DNA of 64,000 nt, from positions 1 through 64,000 of IMG/VR virus record IMGVR_UViG_3300033388_000615; one strand, written 5' to 3'. The position numbers were made by a program, and so were the translations under genes. The notes beneath the pieces are model-generated. The model did no database searches and was not told where the DNA came from. It worked only from the letters and a program-made list of their open reading frames with translations. Shown in pieces: positions 1-7,720 of the stretch. The first letter of the stretch is position 1; each line of letters starts with the position of its first letter. Source of the DNA: a virus.

Positions 1-237
1 GATGAAGGAAATGACAACATTCACTTGTTGAAACTTTCTTGGGATAATCAACTTAAGTGGTTCTACCAAAATGGTACTATGGACTACATGGGAAGAACTC
101 AAGGATTTGCTTCTACTGGTCAGTTCAATGGATATAGAGTTTATATGACTCAGACCATGCCAGCTATATGGGTTAAGGATCCAACTAAAGTTCTTAAAAT
201 TGTAATGAGAAACCCTGTAACAGGAGGATCATTCTAA
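1..237 (+). CDS. C-terminal end of a virion protein, possibly the major capsid protein (partial)
   Basis: The reading frame is open from base 1 and ends in TAA at 235-237, so only the last 78 residues are present and the true start lies upstream. The segment is rich in aromatic and beta-type residues (KLSWDNQLKWFYQNG, then YRVYMTQTMPAIWVKDP). That pattern resembles the closing strands of a capsid-fold protein but is not diagnostic. A strong intrinsic terminator follows at once, as expected behind a highly expressed structural gene, and conserved crAss-like virion genes follow that. Identification as major capsid protein rests on position and general look; another head protein is possible. The TTG at 25 is an internal Leu codon, not a start. 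Confidence 0.45.
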   Translation, partial: DEGNDNIHLLKLSWDNQLKWFYQNGTMDYMGRTQGFASTGQFNGYRVYMTQTMPAIWVKDPTKVLKIVMRNPVTGGSF

Positions 238-250
238 GAACTATTTAATT

Positions 251-287
251 AAAAGGGGAGGTGGTTTATGCCTCCTCCCTTTTTTTA
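251..287 (+). terminator. Rho-independent terminator behind the partial capsid-type gene
   Basis: GGGAGG (256-261) pairs with CCTCCC (274-279). The stem continues as GG (263-264) with CC (271-272) across one mismatch and closes on a six-base loop, with seven T directly after. The A-tract before the stem can pair with the T-tract, so the hairpin may act in both directions. Confidence 0.8.
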
Positions 288-304
288 TTTTTTAACTAAT
301 AAAT

Positions 305-568
305 ATGGCAATCATGGCAGCACCAAAACAAATAACTAAGTTGAAGCAACAATTTGAGAGCCCTGCTTATGAAGGTGTATCAAGAGCAGAAACAGGAAAC
401 GCAAGACTACTGCATGTAAATGAAGTAATTTCTTGGGTACGTGATGTAGCTGTTTCAAGTTCTTATTTAGATAATGCTGCAGCAATTGCAGCTGGTTTAA
501 AAACAGGAGATATATATCATACAGAAGGCATATTAAAAATTGTTATTCCAGTAGTTGAGCAACAATAA
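305..568 (+). CDS. Small virion-associated protein with GDIYxTxGxLKIV-type C-terminus
   Basis: 87 residues, beginning at the first ATG after the terminator with an AT-rich leader and no Shine-Dalgarno. The C-terminal half (NAAAIAAGLKTGDIYHTEG, then LKIVIPV) matches a short motif I associate with the ends of many small phage structural or decoration proteins: an Ala-rich turn, GD(I/L)Y, a turn, then a hydrophobic strand. The function of that motif is not known to me. The gene stands alone between a terminator and a hairpin, suggesting its own transcript. It could be a head decoration or minor fibre component. No membrane segment or cysteine is visible. Confidence 0.6.
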   Translation: MAIMAAPKQITKLKQQFESPAYEGVSRAETGNARLLHVNEVISWVRDVAVSSSYLDNAAAIAAGLKTGDIYHTEGILKIVIPVVEQQ

Positions 569-581
569 AGTCAAAAACTTT

Positions 582-601
582 AGCAAGGGTAAAACCTTGC
601 T
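582..601 (+). terminator. Short hairpin after the 87-residue gene, weak terminator candidate
   Basis: AGCAAGG (582-588) and CCTTGCT (595-601) form a perfect 7-bp stem around a six-base loop. Only three T follow, so termination would be inefficient; it may instead be an mRNA 3'-end structure. Confidence 0.45.
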
Positions 602-627
602 TTAGAAATATTAGTAATAATAGATGC

Positions 628-643
628 GTATACTACAGTATAC
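628..643 (+). promoter_or_regulatory. Perfect inverted repeat GTATAC-TACA-GTATAC upstream of a virion gene
   Basis: Two identical self-complementary GTATAC hexamers are separated by four bases, 43 bases before the start at 687. The repeat overlaps a TATACAATTTG stretch that loosely resembles the Bacteroidota -7 element, with one base too many between TA and TTTG. It may be an operator or part of a promoter. Confidence 0.3.
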
Positions 644-686
644 AATTTGACTAGAGTAATAATTATTAATTTTTAAAAAAACCAAA

Positions 687-1706
687 ATGGAAGATTACAC
701 AATTGTTGAAAAGTATCAACAAACAAAAAAAAGTAGCACTATTGCTATAAGACCTTATTTTAATCCAAACAAGGAAAATATGGGTTTAGAACAATATGGA
801 TTAGCATTACATGATGGAGTATTTCATCAAGAGTCTTTAGCATGTTTAGAAATGAATGGTGTAAAAAGATATGTTACAGGATTAAATGAGTTTGCTCCTG
901 AAGTAAAAATGCTACCTCCAAAAGAAAAGAAAAAGAAAATTGCTGAAATCAGAAAAGTTGTTTCTGAACTAGAAGCAGAATTAGCGGCTAATTTAGTTGA
1001 TCCAGATGATAAAGAATTTTGGAATAAACTTACTATAATGAAACCTGATAATTCTAAATTTTGGGATAAGATACAATTAAGATGTGGAAATGATCCAGTA
1101 TTTTTAGATGCTGAGGTAGATCCATATGACAGAATAAAATTACATGCAATAAAAGCAGGAGGATTTTCTATTGTTGCTGCGTCATTAAAAGAAGCAAAAA
1201 GAGCACAAAATAATCCTAAATTTTATTTAGATACTGTTGAAGAAACTCTTACAACAAGAACTGAATTAACAAAATTAAAAAATAAAGCGTTATCAGCATT
1301 ACAAAGTTTATATGACACAAACCCTACAAAGTTAATGTATGTGGCTAAAGTAACTGATGTAGATAGTGTGCAGTATACTAAGAACACTCCTAATGATATT
1401 ATGTATGAAAATATGGATACATATATAAACGGTAATGGTGGAGAGTCAAATAAGAAAAGAGCTGCAAGTCAATTCTTAGAAGTTTCAAAATTAGGAATGG
1501 AAGAATTAAAAATTAGAGCATTAATTAAAGACGGTCTGTATTACAGATTCATAACAACAAAAGCAGGTGGTTGGATTGAACCTATTGATAGTGGTATTAG
1601 AATGGGTAAAAGACCAGCAGAAGTGCTTGAGTTCTTAATGAAACCTGATAATGAAGAACAGCTTCTTTCATTGATGGAAAAAGTAGAACCATATTGGAAC
1701 TCATAA
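687..1706 (+). CDS. Conserved virion protein, unknown role (339 aa)
   Basis: 339 residues with an ATG in an A-rich context (accaaaATGG). The body is soluble with no signal peptide or membrane span. Residues about 74-105 form a strongly basic, then acidic, helical stretch (PPKEKKKKIAEIRK onwards) likely to be a coiled coil. A second Lys-rich helix lies near residue 190. The lack of cysteines contrasts with the Cys-rich proteins downstream. The gene sits between a probable capsid gene and ring-type genes, 12 bases ahead of the next start, so the two are very likely co-transcribed. By position it is a head-completion, auxiliary capsid or neck protein; I cannot assign a specific function from sequence. 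Confidence 0.6.
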   Translation: MEDYTIVEKYQQTKKSSTIAIRPYFNPNKENMGLEQYGLALHDGVFHQESLACLEMNGVKRYVTGLNEFAPEVKMLPPKEKKKKIAEIRKVVSELEAELAANLVDPDDKEFWNKLTIMKPDNSKFWDKIQLRCGNDPVFLDAEVDPYDRIKLHAIKAGGFSIVAASLKEAKRAQNNPKFYLDTVEETLTTRTELTKLKNKALSALQSLYDTNPTKLMYVAKVTDVDSVQYTKNTPNDIMYENMDTYINGNGGESNKKRAASQFLEVSKLGMEELKIRALIKDGLYYRFITTKAGGWIEPIDSGIRMGKRPAEVLEFLMKPDNEEQLLSLMEKVEPYWNS

Positions 1707-1718
1707 ATATTATTACTA

Positions 1719-2423
1719 ATGGAAAATAGTACACTCTTAATTAAATTAAAACAAAGGCTAAATAAGCTTGATAGTCAAGACTATGATAATATAGAATGTT
1801 GGCAATTTGTTGAGGCTTTTAATAAAGCACAGATAGAGTGGTGTAGAAGAAATCTTCATGGAGGTAACATGTATAAGGAAGGTGATGAACTATCTAAAAA
1901 AAGAATAGATGATTTACAGCCTTTACTTAGAGAGTTATCTCTTACTGGAGCTGAGACAAATGATTATTTTGAATCAAACAATTTTCCAATAGATACATAT
2001 TTAGAATTTAAAAAAGTAACCACTCAAGCAAAAGATGATTGTTGTACACCTAGGTCAATGACAGTTTATTTAGCAGAAGAAGCTAATGTATCATTGTTAT
2101 TAAGGGATCCTTTAAAAAATCCAGACTTTGACTGGGGAGAAACATTTTGTACAATGCTGGGAAATACAATAAGAATATATAGGAATAGCAGTTTTAACAT
2201 TGTTAATCCTATATTGACTTATTATGAAAAACCTGTGCTTATTCAGGTAGAGGGTTGTATTGATCCTTATACCGGTATATTGAGTACTACAAATGTAAAC
2301 TGTCAATTTAAAGATGATCTTGTTGAAGTAATTTTAGATGATACAGCTGCATTGATTGCAGGAGATATAGAAAATATGTTTCAACAACAAAGAGGTACTC
2401 AAGCTGCAGAAAGAAATAATTAA
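1719..2423 (+). CDS. crAss-like conserved head-tail connector/ring-type protein
   Basis: 234 residues. The N-terminus (LKQRLNKLDSQDYDNIECW, then EAFNKAQIEWCRRNLHG) and the later AKDDCCTPRSMTVYLAEEA and WGETFCTMLGNTIRIY stretches are ones I recognise as conserved among crAss-like and other Bacteroidota podophage virion proteins next to the portal/neck. An all-helical N-terminal third is followed by a beta-rich core, which suits a small ring or adaptor protein. It lies 12 bases after the preceding stop and is the last gene before a promoter-like motif. In phicrAss001 several ring proteins stack under the portal; which ring this would be cannot be told here. Confidence 0.6.
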   Translation: MENSTLLIKLKQRLNKLDSQDYDNIECWQFVEAFNKAQIEWCRRNLHGGNMYKEGDELSKKRIDDLQPLLRELSLTGAETNDYFESNNFPIDTYLEFKKVTTQAKDDCCTPRSMTVYLAEEANVSLLLRDPLKNPDFDWGETFCTMLGNTIRIYRNSSFNIVNPILTYYEKPVLIQVEGCIDPYTGILSTTNVNCQFKDDLVEVILDDTAALIAGDIENMFQQQRGTQAAERNN

Positions 2424-2441
2424 TATATGATTTTAAACAAA

Positions 2442-2458
2442 AAATGTGTATATTATTA
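2442..2458 (+). promoter_or_regulatory. Candidate phage promoter, GTATATT motif, ahead of the 401-aa virion gene
   Basis: The core GTATATT lies at 2448-2454, followed by ATTATAG. The same core, usually preceded by T-runs and followed by A(T)TA, occurs in at least four other gaps between transcription blocks. The motif starts a 95-base leader containing three hairpins. Confidence 0.4.
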
Positions 2459-2460
2459 TA

Positions 2461-2534
2461 GTAACAAGGAAGTTACGGACAGAGTAAACTGGTAAAATCA
2501 TTTATTTATAACCAGTGAGGGTAATGGTCCTCAC
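2461..2534 (+). promoter_or_regulatory. Structured 5' leader with three consecutive hairpins
   Basis: GTAAC (2461-2465) pairs with GTTAC (2472-2476). ACTGGT (2488-2493) pairs with ACCAGT (2511-2516). GTGAGG (2515-2520) pairs with CCTCAC (2529-2534). The last two share bases 2515-2516, so they compete or stack. No T-tract follows any of them, so this is not a terminator. It may stabilise the mRNA or control translation of the following virion gene. Confidence 0.4.
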
Positions 2535-2549
2535 ACAAAATTAATAATT

Positions 2550-3755
2550 ATGGCTTATTTTAATCATGCGTTTAACAAGACGTTTATTGCAGATAGCACG
2601 CTAGATACAGCGGGTACTGCAACAAGTGCTCTTACTGCTGGTCAAGTAGCTTTAGTAAGTGATGCAACTTGGGCATCAGTAGCATTACCAGGAGCACCTG
2701 CAAAGGGAGCACTTGGCTACGTAGTTCAAGGTTCATTCTACTCTAAAGATACTATTGGAAACAATCCAGGTCACGGAGGGTACAAAGAATCTGTAAAATC
2801 TAAAGGGATTAACCCAAGATATATTACAAGATTATGGGATGCAACATGTCAATCAGCTGTACAAGCTACAGCAAGCTTATCTTTAGCTTCTGATTGTGCA
2901 CCATGTGGTAAAACACAATTTCTAAGAATTGATGTAAAAGGTTCACCAGCATTAAGATTCTTAAATCACAATGCATATGCAATTGCTGATTCAGCAAACA
3001 TTTGCTGTGTAGATGGACAAGAGTACATTGATCCAGTATTAGTATTAGCAACTATGGCAAAAATGGCTCTAGCTGATCCATTAATTAAGCCTTTTGTAGC
3101 TGAAGCTAGTGGTGGTGGTATTGTTGCTACAGTAGCAGGTGTTTCTACAACATACACTATTGAACAAGCATTAGACGGAACTTACGTACCTTCAACTGAT
3201 CCAGTTGCTGATCAAGTAAGTGCTGCTGCTAACTTTGTTGGTGCTTATGTAGACACTGTATTTGGTAACTGTTCTTTTGATACAAGAGATCACTTTAATG
3301 CTGAGCCTGTAGAAATTATTGTTTCTCAATTAGATGAAACAGGTGAAGTATGTAATGACTGTGGAGTTGCTTCAAGAACTCCTGGTATGATGCAACAAAC
3401 TCAAGGTGAAGAAGTAATTAGAGATTTAATTATGTCTGAAAGATACCGTCAGTCTCCTTACAATCAAGGAAATGCTGATAGTGCAAGATTCAGAGAAATT
3501 GAAATGTCTGATGAATTACTATCTGCTGTTGACAGAAGTGCAACTTACAAAGCATATTATATTCAGCATTCTGTGCCAAGATTCAACAATCCATCTGGAG
3601 TGTTTGATAATGATCAGTATGTATATAAGATTTTTGTAAAATGTTCTGATGCAGGTGCTCAAGCAGAAGTTGAAAAACTTATGACTGCTTTAGCAACATG
3701 GGCAGATTCAGCTGGTAATTTTGTTCCTTATGAGCAAGATATAGACGCAGTATAA
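2550..3755 (+). CDS. Conserved Cys-containing virion protein (401 aa), role uncertain
   Basis: 401 residues starting MAYFNHAFNKTF, an N-terminus I associate with a recurrent virion protein of marine and Bacteroidota phages. Conserved-looking stretches include GGYKESVKSKGINPRYITRLW, LRIDVKGSPALRFLNHNAY and, near the C-terminus, a block from YVYKIFVKCSDAG onward. It has paired and spaced cysteines (CAPC, CC, CNDC), suggesting disulfides or metal sites. It has its own promoter-like motif, a structured leader and a dedicated terminator, the arrangement expected for a protein needed in many copies. Some similar sequences may be labelled tail tube or sheath; in a podovirus-type block that label is doubtful, so it is left as a major structural protein of unknown position. 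Confidence 0.6.
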   Translation: MAYFNHAFNKTFIADSTLDTAGTATSALTAGQVALVSDATWASVALPGAPAKGALGYVVQGSFYSKDTIGNNPGHGGYKESVKSKGINPRYITRLWDATCQSAVQATASLSLASDCAPCGKTQFLRIDVKGSPALRFLNHNAYAIADSANICCVDGQEYIDPVLVLATMAKMALADPLIKPFVAEASGGGIVATVAGVSTTYTIEQALDGTYVPSTDPVADQVSAAANFVGAYVDTVFGNCSFDTRDHFNAEPVEIIVSQLDETGEVCNDCGVASRTPGMMQQTQGEEVIRDLIMSERYRQSPYNQGNADSARFREIEMSDELLSAVDRSATYKAYYIQHSVPRFNNPSGVFDNDQYVYKIFVKCSDAGAQAEVEKLMTALATWADSAGNFVPYEQDIDAV

Positions 3756-3779
3756 TCTGAGAACTCTATTTTAAATATT

Positions 3780-3815
3780 AGGGCAGGGGAGAAATCTCCT
3801 GCTCTTTTTATTTTA
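3780..3815 (+). terminator. Rho-independent terminator after the 401-aa virion gene
   Basis: The stem is AGGGCAGG...AGA against TCT CCTGCTCT, with one G-T wobble and a two-base G bulge, a small AA loop and a following TTTTTATTTT tract. Confidence 0.75.
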
Positions 3816-3828
3816 TATTGTCTGTAAT

Positions 3829-3846
3829 TTTTTGTATATTATCTAT
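3829..3846 (+). promoter_or_regulatory. Candidate phage promoter, TTTTTTGTATATTA motif
   Basis: The core GTATATT is at 3834-3840, immediately after a T-run, and lies between a terminator and the start at 3870. A TTG at 3818-3820 could be an upstream element but is not at a constant distance in the other copies. Confidence 0.45.
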
Positions 3847-3869
3847 ATAGTGTAATAAAGTACTAAAAA

Positions 3870-4445
3870 ATGGCAAGCAAACATATATTAAGTTTAGAAA
3901 TACCCACAGTATCTAACTGTGATTTATTGTGTATTAAAGATACAAGTCAATACAGTTCAGAACTTGCTGTAGATTGTGAAGAATTATTAATCACTCTTCC
4001 AGGTTTTTCTGTACCAGTACTTATAAAAGTTGACAAAGATTTTGATATGTGTCTTACAGCTTGTACACTGGCAATACAAAAATCAGACTGTGGTACAACA
4101 CAGGAAAAAATTCCAGATGGTGTTTATATTATTAAATATAGTGTATCACCAAACTCTAAAGTATATGTAGAATACAATCATCTTAGAGTAACTAGATTAC
4201 TTACTACTTATTATGAAGTACTATGTGATTTAGAAGTGCAAGCATGCCAACCAGATTCAGAAAAACAATCATTGTTAGCAGAAATGAGTTATATAAGAAC
4301 AGTAATTGATGCGGCTGTTGCTAATGTAGAATATTGTCAATCTGCAGCACATGGAATGCAATTATATAATTATGCTAAAAATAGACTAAATAAAATAGCT
4401 TGTCCATCAGGAAACTGCGGATCAAGTTCTCAATATTTAATTTAA
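3870..4445 (+). CDS. Conserved Bacteroidota-phage structural protein (191 aa)
   Basis: 191 residues. The middle (DGVYIIKYSVSPNSKVYVEYN, then HLRVTRLLTTYYEVLCDLEV) and the C-terminal helix pair (VANVEYCQSAAHGMQLYNYAKN) are familiar from crAss-like and other flavobacterial phage virion modules. An N-terminal beta sandwich-like half is followed by a helical half. Eleven cysteines suggest disulfide links or metal binding in the particle. It is co-transcribed with the zinc-ribbon gene 14 bases downstream. The product is probably a neck or tail component; the exact role is unknown. Confidence 0.6.
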   Translation: MASKHILSLEIPTVSNCDLLCIKDTSQYSSELAVDCEELLITLPGFSVPVLIKVDKDFDMCLTACTLAIQKSDCGTTQEKIPDGVYIIKYSVSPNSKVYVEYNHLRVTRLLTTYYEVLCDLEVQACQPDSEKQSLLAEMSYIRTVIDAAVANVEYCQSAAHGMQLYNYAKNRLNKIACPSGNCGSSSQYLI

Positions 4446-4459
4446 AACCAAAAAAAAAA

Positions 4460-4639
4460 ATGGCAAATTGTGCACACTGTAATAAGCAATTTACTTGCGG
4501 ATGTCAAAAAGCTTCATTAGGTAATGGAGTAATAGTATGCAAGCAATGTAAAGCAAAAGTTGATGCTGATGTTTCTACATCAAGTAATTTGAATAGAGAA
4601 TTAGCTAGACAGCAGATACAAGATTTAAGAAATAAATAA
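4460..4639 (+). CDS. Small zinc-ribbon protein
   Basis: 59 residues from the ATG at 4460, which follows an A10 tract. A longer reading frame opens at 4400 inside the previous gene, but its extra N-terminus is only that gene read out of frame, so 4460 is preferred. CAHC near residue 4, CGC near 13 and CKQC near 28 give two CxxC knuckles for one zinc. The C-terminal half is a polar helix (LNRELARQQIQDLRNK). It is tightly coupled with the preceding virion gene and ends one base before the next start. Small CxxC proteins at this place recur in related phages as I recall; the role may be structural or chaperone-like. Confidence 0.65.
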   Translation: MANCAHCNKQFTCGCQKASLGNGVIVCKQCKAKVDADVSTSSNLNRELARQQIQDLRNK

Positions 4640-4640
4640 C

Positions 4641-5183
4641 ATGGGTAAAGCAATAAGATCATTCTCTAATAGTGAAAAGGCAAAAGAACTTGCATTACTT
4701 AAAAGAATAAAAGTTGAACAAACTTTTGCTAAACAAGTATATGCAAATTTTCAGTCTATTAGATTTGGAATAGATGCTTGTTGTTATACTGATATGGAAT
4801 TAGCAGTATTAAGAAAAGATTTATGTGATTGGCAGAATTCAGCTAGTAATAAAGTTATAGCAGCAACAGAAACACCAGGTGTATTTGTTGAACCATTAGC
4901 AGAAATAAATTTAAAGGCCAGCATGAGTTGTCCTGAAACACCAAGTAGTGTTTGTACAGTTCTTGATTTAGAAGGTGTAGTAGCAGACCAAGGTACATAT
5001 ACGGAATGTTTTGAAGTAGCTTCATCTGTTTGGACTGTTACACATAATTTAGGAGAGTATCCTTCTGTTACAGTAATAGATAGTGGAAATACAGTAGTAG
5101 TAGGTAATGTAGAATATATAAGTTCACAACAATTAAGAATAACATTTGCAGCCTCTTTTTCAGGGTGCGTCTTTTTAAATTAA
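4641..5183 (+). CDS. Short tail protein with fibre-tip-type C-terminal domain
   Basis: 180 residues. The N-terminal half is helical (KAIRSFSNSEKAKELALLKR) with a CC pair near residue 48. The last 60 residues follow the pattern W-T-V-T-H-N-L-G-x-Y-P-S-V-T-V-x-D through a V-x-G-x-V-x-Y-x-S turn to L-R-I-T-F-x-x-x-F-S-G. That is a small beta domain widely found at the ends of phage tail fibres and appendages, likely for assembly or ligand contact. The gene closes the 3870-5183 operon, and the next gene is a large fibre 34 bases on, so this could be an adaptor that docks a fibre. Its many cysteines match its neighbours. Confidence 0.65.
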   Translation: MGKAIRSFSNSEKAKELALLKRIKVEQTFAKQVYANFQSIRFGIDACCYTDMELAVLRKDLCDWQNSASNKVIAATETPGVFVEPLAEINLKASMSCPETPSSVCTVLDLEGVVADQGTYTECFEVASSVWTVTHNLGEYPSVTVIDSGNTVVVGNVEYISSQQLRITFAASFSGCVFLN

Positions 5184-5217
5184 ATAACTAAAATAAATAA
5201 CAAATAAATAAAACAAA

Positions 5218-7623
5218 ATGGCAGTACAATTTTTAACAGGACTAGATGTCCAAGGAAATTTAAACCTGAATAATAACCAAATACAAAATGTTATTATTCA
5301 GCCTCTTGGCGCTGACCCGTCAGGAATTGCAGGTAAAATCTATTATAACTCTAGTACAAATAAACTAAAATTATATGATGGTTCTGCTTGGGTAGATATA
5401 ACAACAGGTACAGATGGTAACACAACTTATGACTTAACAGCAACAGGATCTGGTAACGGAACAGCAACATTAAATTTAGTTGCTTCAAATCCAGCTAGTA
5501 CTGATTCAATAGTATATACAGGTTCTGGTACAACTACAGTAACACGTGCCGGTTCTACATTCACTATTAATTCAGCTGATCAATACGTTGGTACAGTAAC
5601 AGATGTAAGTGAAGGTAAAGGAATTAGTATTACAGGTACGTCAACTGTAAACCCAACTGTAAATATTGATTATAACGGTGTAGATAATGCAATCTTAACA
5701 GCTGGTGATTCAGTTATTAAATCAGAAGATTATCTATGGTTTTCAGCTGCAGACGATAATAATATCTACAAGACCCCTCTTAATAAAATGCCAGGTTTTG
5801 GTAAAGATGGTACAGTTACTTCTGTAGGATCTGGAGCAGGTTTAACAGGTGGTGCAATTACTGCAGCAGGAACACTAGCAGTAGATTATGCAGGAACAGA
5901 TAACGTTGTATTAGCAGCTGCTGATGGAACAGCTGTTACTTTACTTGCGGATGATAAAGTTTTATTTTCTGATGATTCAGATAGCAATGCTAAATTTGCA
6001 AACTTATCTCAAGTAGCAACTTATATTAATGCAGGTGCAGGTTCTGTAACTTCTGTTGATGTTAGTGGTGGACTTACTGGTTTAACAACAAGTGGTGGTC
6101 CAATTACAAGTAGTGGAACAATTACTTTAGCTGGTACATTAAACGTAGTAAATGGAGGTACAGGATTAGCATCATATACCAAAGGAGATATATTATTTGC
6201 AGACGGTGCAAATTCATTAGCTACATTAGCAATTGGTGGAAATGGGCAAAGACTTGCTGTTTCTTCAACAGGTGTAGTAGAGTGGGTTAATGATTCTGGT
6301 TCAGGTGTAACAAGTATTGAAATAACAGAAACAGGTAATGCATTAACAATTACAGGTGGACCAATTACTACTTCAGGTACAATAAACATTGCAGGAGCAG
6401 GTTCATCAAGTCAAGTAATACTTGGTGATTTAACTTTAGGTACTTATACAACTGGTACAGTAAAAAGTGTTGCTACAGGAGCAGGTCTTAAAGGTGGAAC
6501 AATAACATCTACAGGTACAGTTGAAGTTGATTATGGTATAACTGGTCTTATAGAAGATGCTCCATTAATGGCACAAGTTCCACTGACTGATGACCTTATA
6601 TTAATACAAGATGCAGCAAGTGGTAAAGGAGAAACAGTTAAACAACCGCTTGGTAAAGTTTCATTATCTGTATTTGATGCACCTTCTGCTGATTTAAGTT
6701 TTGGAAATTTCAAACTTACAACTTTAGCAAATGGTACAGCATCAAAAGATGCAGTTAACTTAGGGCAAGTGCAAGCACTTGTAGCCGGAGTTGGTGTATT
6801 CCAAGGTGGATATGATGCATCAGCAAACTCACCAGCAATAGCAGGAGCAAGTAACATTGCACTAACAACCGGGGATTTCTTTGTTGTTACTAAAGATGGT
6901 ACTATATCATTTAATGGAAGTACTGTAGATGTAGAGGTTGGAGATACAATTTATGCTAATCAAGCAATTGCAGCAAGTTCTAATCCTCCAGCTTCAGATT
7001 ATGCTATTGTTATTCAAGATCAAAACATTGCAGGAGTAGGTGCTACAGATGGAGCAACTGAAAAAGGTGTTGCTGGATTTAGTAGTGCAACTTTTGCTGG
7101 TACAGCAACTGGATTTATTACTGTTAAAGCAGGTGGAATTAGTGATGCACAATTAGCAAGTACATTTAACAAACAGATTGGTACTAGTACAGATCTTGAT
7201 ACAAGTGATGTAGACGTTGTAGATCAAATTAATGTTACTGATGGTGTTATTACATCAATGAGTAAAAGAACATTGCCTAATGCTGCAACAGGATCAGTTG
7301 GTGTTACAGAGATAGCAACACAAGCTGAAGTAGATGCGGGAACAGATACATTTAGATATGTAACTCCAGCAACATTGGCAAGTGCTCAATCTAAAAGATC
7401 ATACACAGGTACTTATCCAGCAACTACTACAAACACCTTTAGTATTGCTACTGGTGTTCATGGATTAGCTAATGGACCTTGGATTATTCAAACTTATGAT
7501 TCTAAAGGAAATCAAGTATTTATGGATGTTGTTGCGAATACAGCTACAGGAACTGTAACATTTACTGCATCTTCTAATTTAGGTGCAAATAACATTACAG
7601 TAGTAATGCAGCTTGTAGGATAA
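5218..7623 (+). CDS. Large repeat-rich tail fibre protein (801 aa)
   Basis: 801 residues, strongly Gly/Thr/Ser-rich and low in charge, as in trimeric beta fibres. The N-terminus (QFLTGLDVQGNLNLNNNQIQ, then KIYYNSSTNKLKLYDGSAW) is a familiar fibre attachment and capping pattern. At least four copies of the fibre repeat GLTGGxIT-x-x-GT-(I/L) followed by VDYAG-type strands lie between residues about 200 and 440. Residues about 520-640 hold a compact domain (VFQGGYDASANSP, TTGDFFVVTKDGT, VEVGDTIYAN) common in phage fibres. The C-terminal 75 residues (RSYTGTYPATTTNTFSIATG onward) look like a beta-rich tip. It has its own terminator and is probably a host-recognition fibre. Confidence 0.8.
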   Translation: MAVQFLTGLDVQGNLNLNNNQIQNVIIQPLGADPSGIAGKIYYNSSTNKLKLYDGSAWVDITTGTDGNTTYDLTATGSGNGTATLNLVASNPASTDSIVYTGSGTTTVTRAGSTFTINSADQYVGTVTDVSEGKGISITGTSTVNPTVNIDYNGVDNAILTAGDSVIKSEDYLWFSAADDNNIYKTPLNKMPGFGKDGTVTSVGSGAGLTGGAITAAGTLAVDYAGTDNVVLAAADGTAVTLLADDKVLFSDDSDSNAKFANLSQVATYINAGAGSVTSVDVSGGLTGLTTSGGPITSSGTITLAGTLNVVNGGTGLASYTKGDILFADGANSLATLAIGGNGQRLAVSSTGVVEWVNDSGSGVTSIEITETGNALTITGGPITTSGTINIAGAGSSSQVILGDLTLGTYTTGTVKSVATGAGLKGGTITSTGTVEVDYGITGLIEDAPLMAQVPLTDDLILIQDAASGKGETVKQPLGKVSLSVFDAPSADLSFGNFKLTTLANGTASKDAVNLGQVQALVAGVGVFQGGYDASANSPAIAGASNIALTTGDFFVVTKDGTISFNGSTVDVEVGDTIYANQAIAASSNPPASDYAIVIQDQNIAGVGATDGATEKGVAGFSSATFAGTATGFITVKAGGISDAQLASTFNKQIGTSTDLDTSDVDVVDQINVTDGVITSMSKRTLPNAATGSVGVTEIATQAEVDAGTDTFRYVTPATLASAQSKRSYTGTYPATTTNTFSIATGVHGLANGPWIIQTYDSKGNQVFMDVVANTATGTVTFTASSNLGANNITVVMQLVG

Positions 7624-7638
7624 TAAAAAGTAGAATTT

Positions 7639-7685
7639 AAAGGGGGAGCATTTAAATCTAGAATTTAGTGTTTCCCCTTTTTTTT
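7639..7685 (+). terminator. Rho-independent terminator behind the 801-aa fibre gene
   Basis: AAAGGGG(G)A at 7639-7647 pairs with TCCCCTTT at 7673-7680. An inner AT-rich arm (CATTTAAAT against AATTTAGTG, partial) extends the stem. Eight or more T close it. Confidence 0.7.
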
Positions 7686-7687
7686 AA

Positions 7688-7704
7688 AATATGTATATTG
7701 CAAA
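7688..7704 (+). promoter_or_regulatory. Candidate phage promoter, ATGTATATTG motif
   Basis: The core GTATATT is at 7693-7699, directly downstream of the terminator T-tract and 21 bases ahead of the ATG at 7721. It is the same core as in the other block-initial gaps. Confidence 0.4.
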
Positions 7705-7720
7705 CAAAGAATAAAATGTC

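Noticed and set aside
4400-4459. Longer N-terminus for the zinc-ribbon protein
   Set aside because: These codons are the preceding gene in another frame; the ATG at 4460 after the A-tract fits the start pattern of neighbouring genes.
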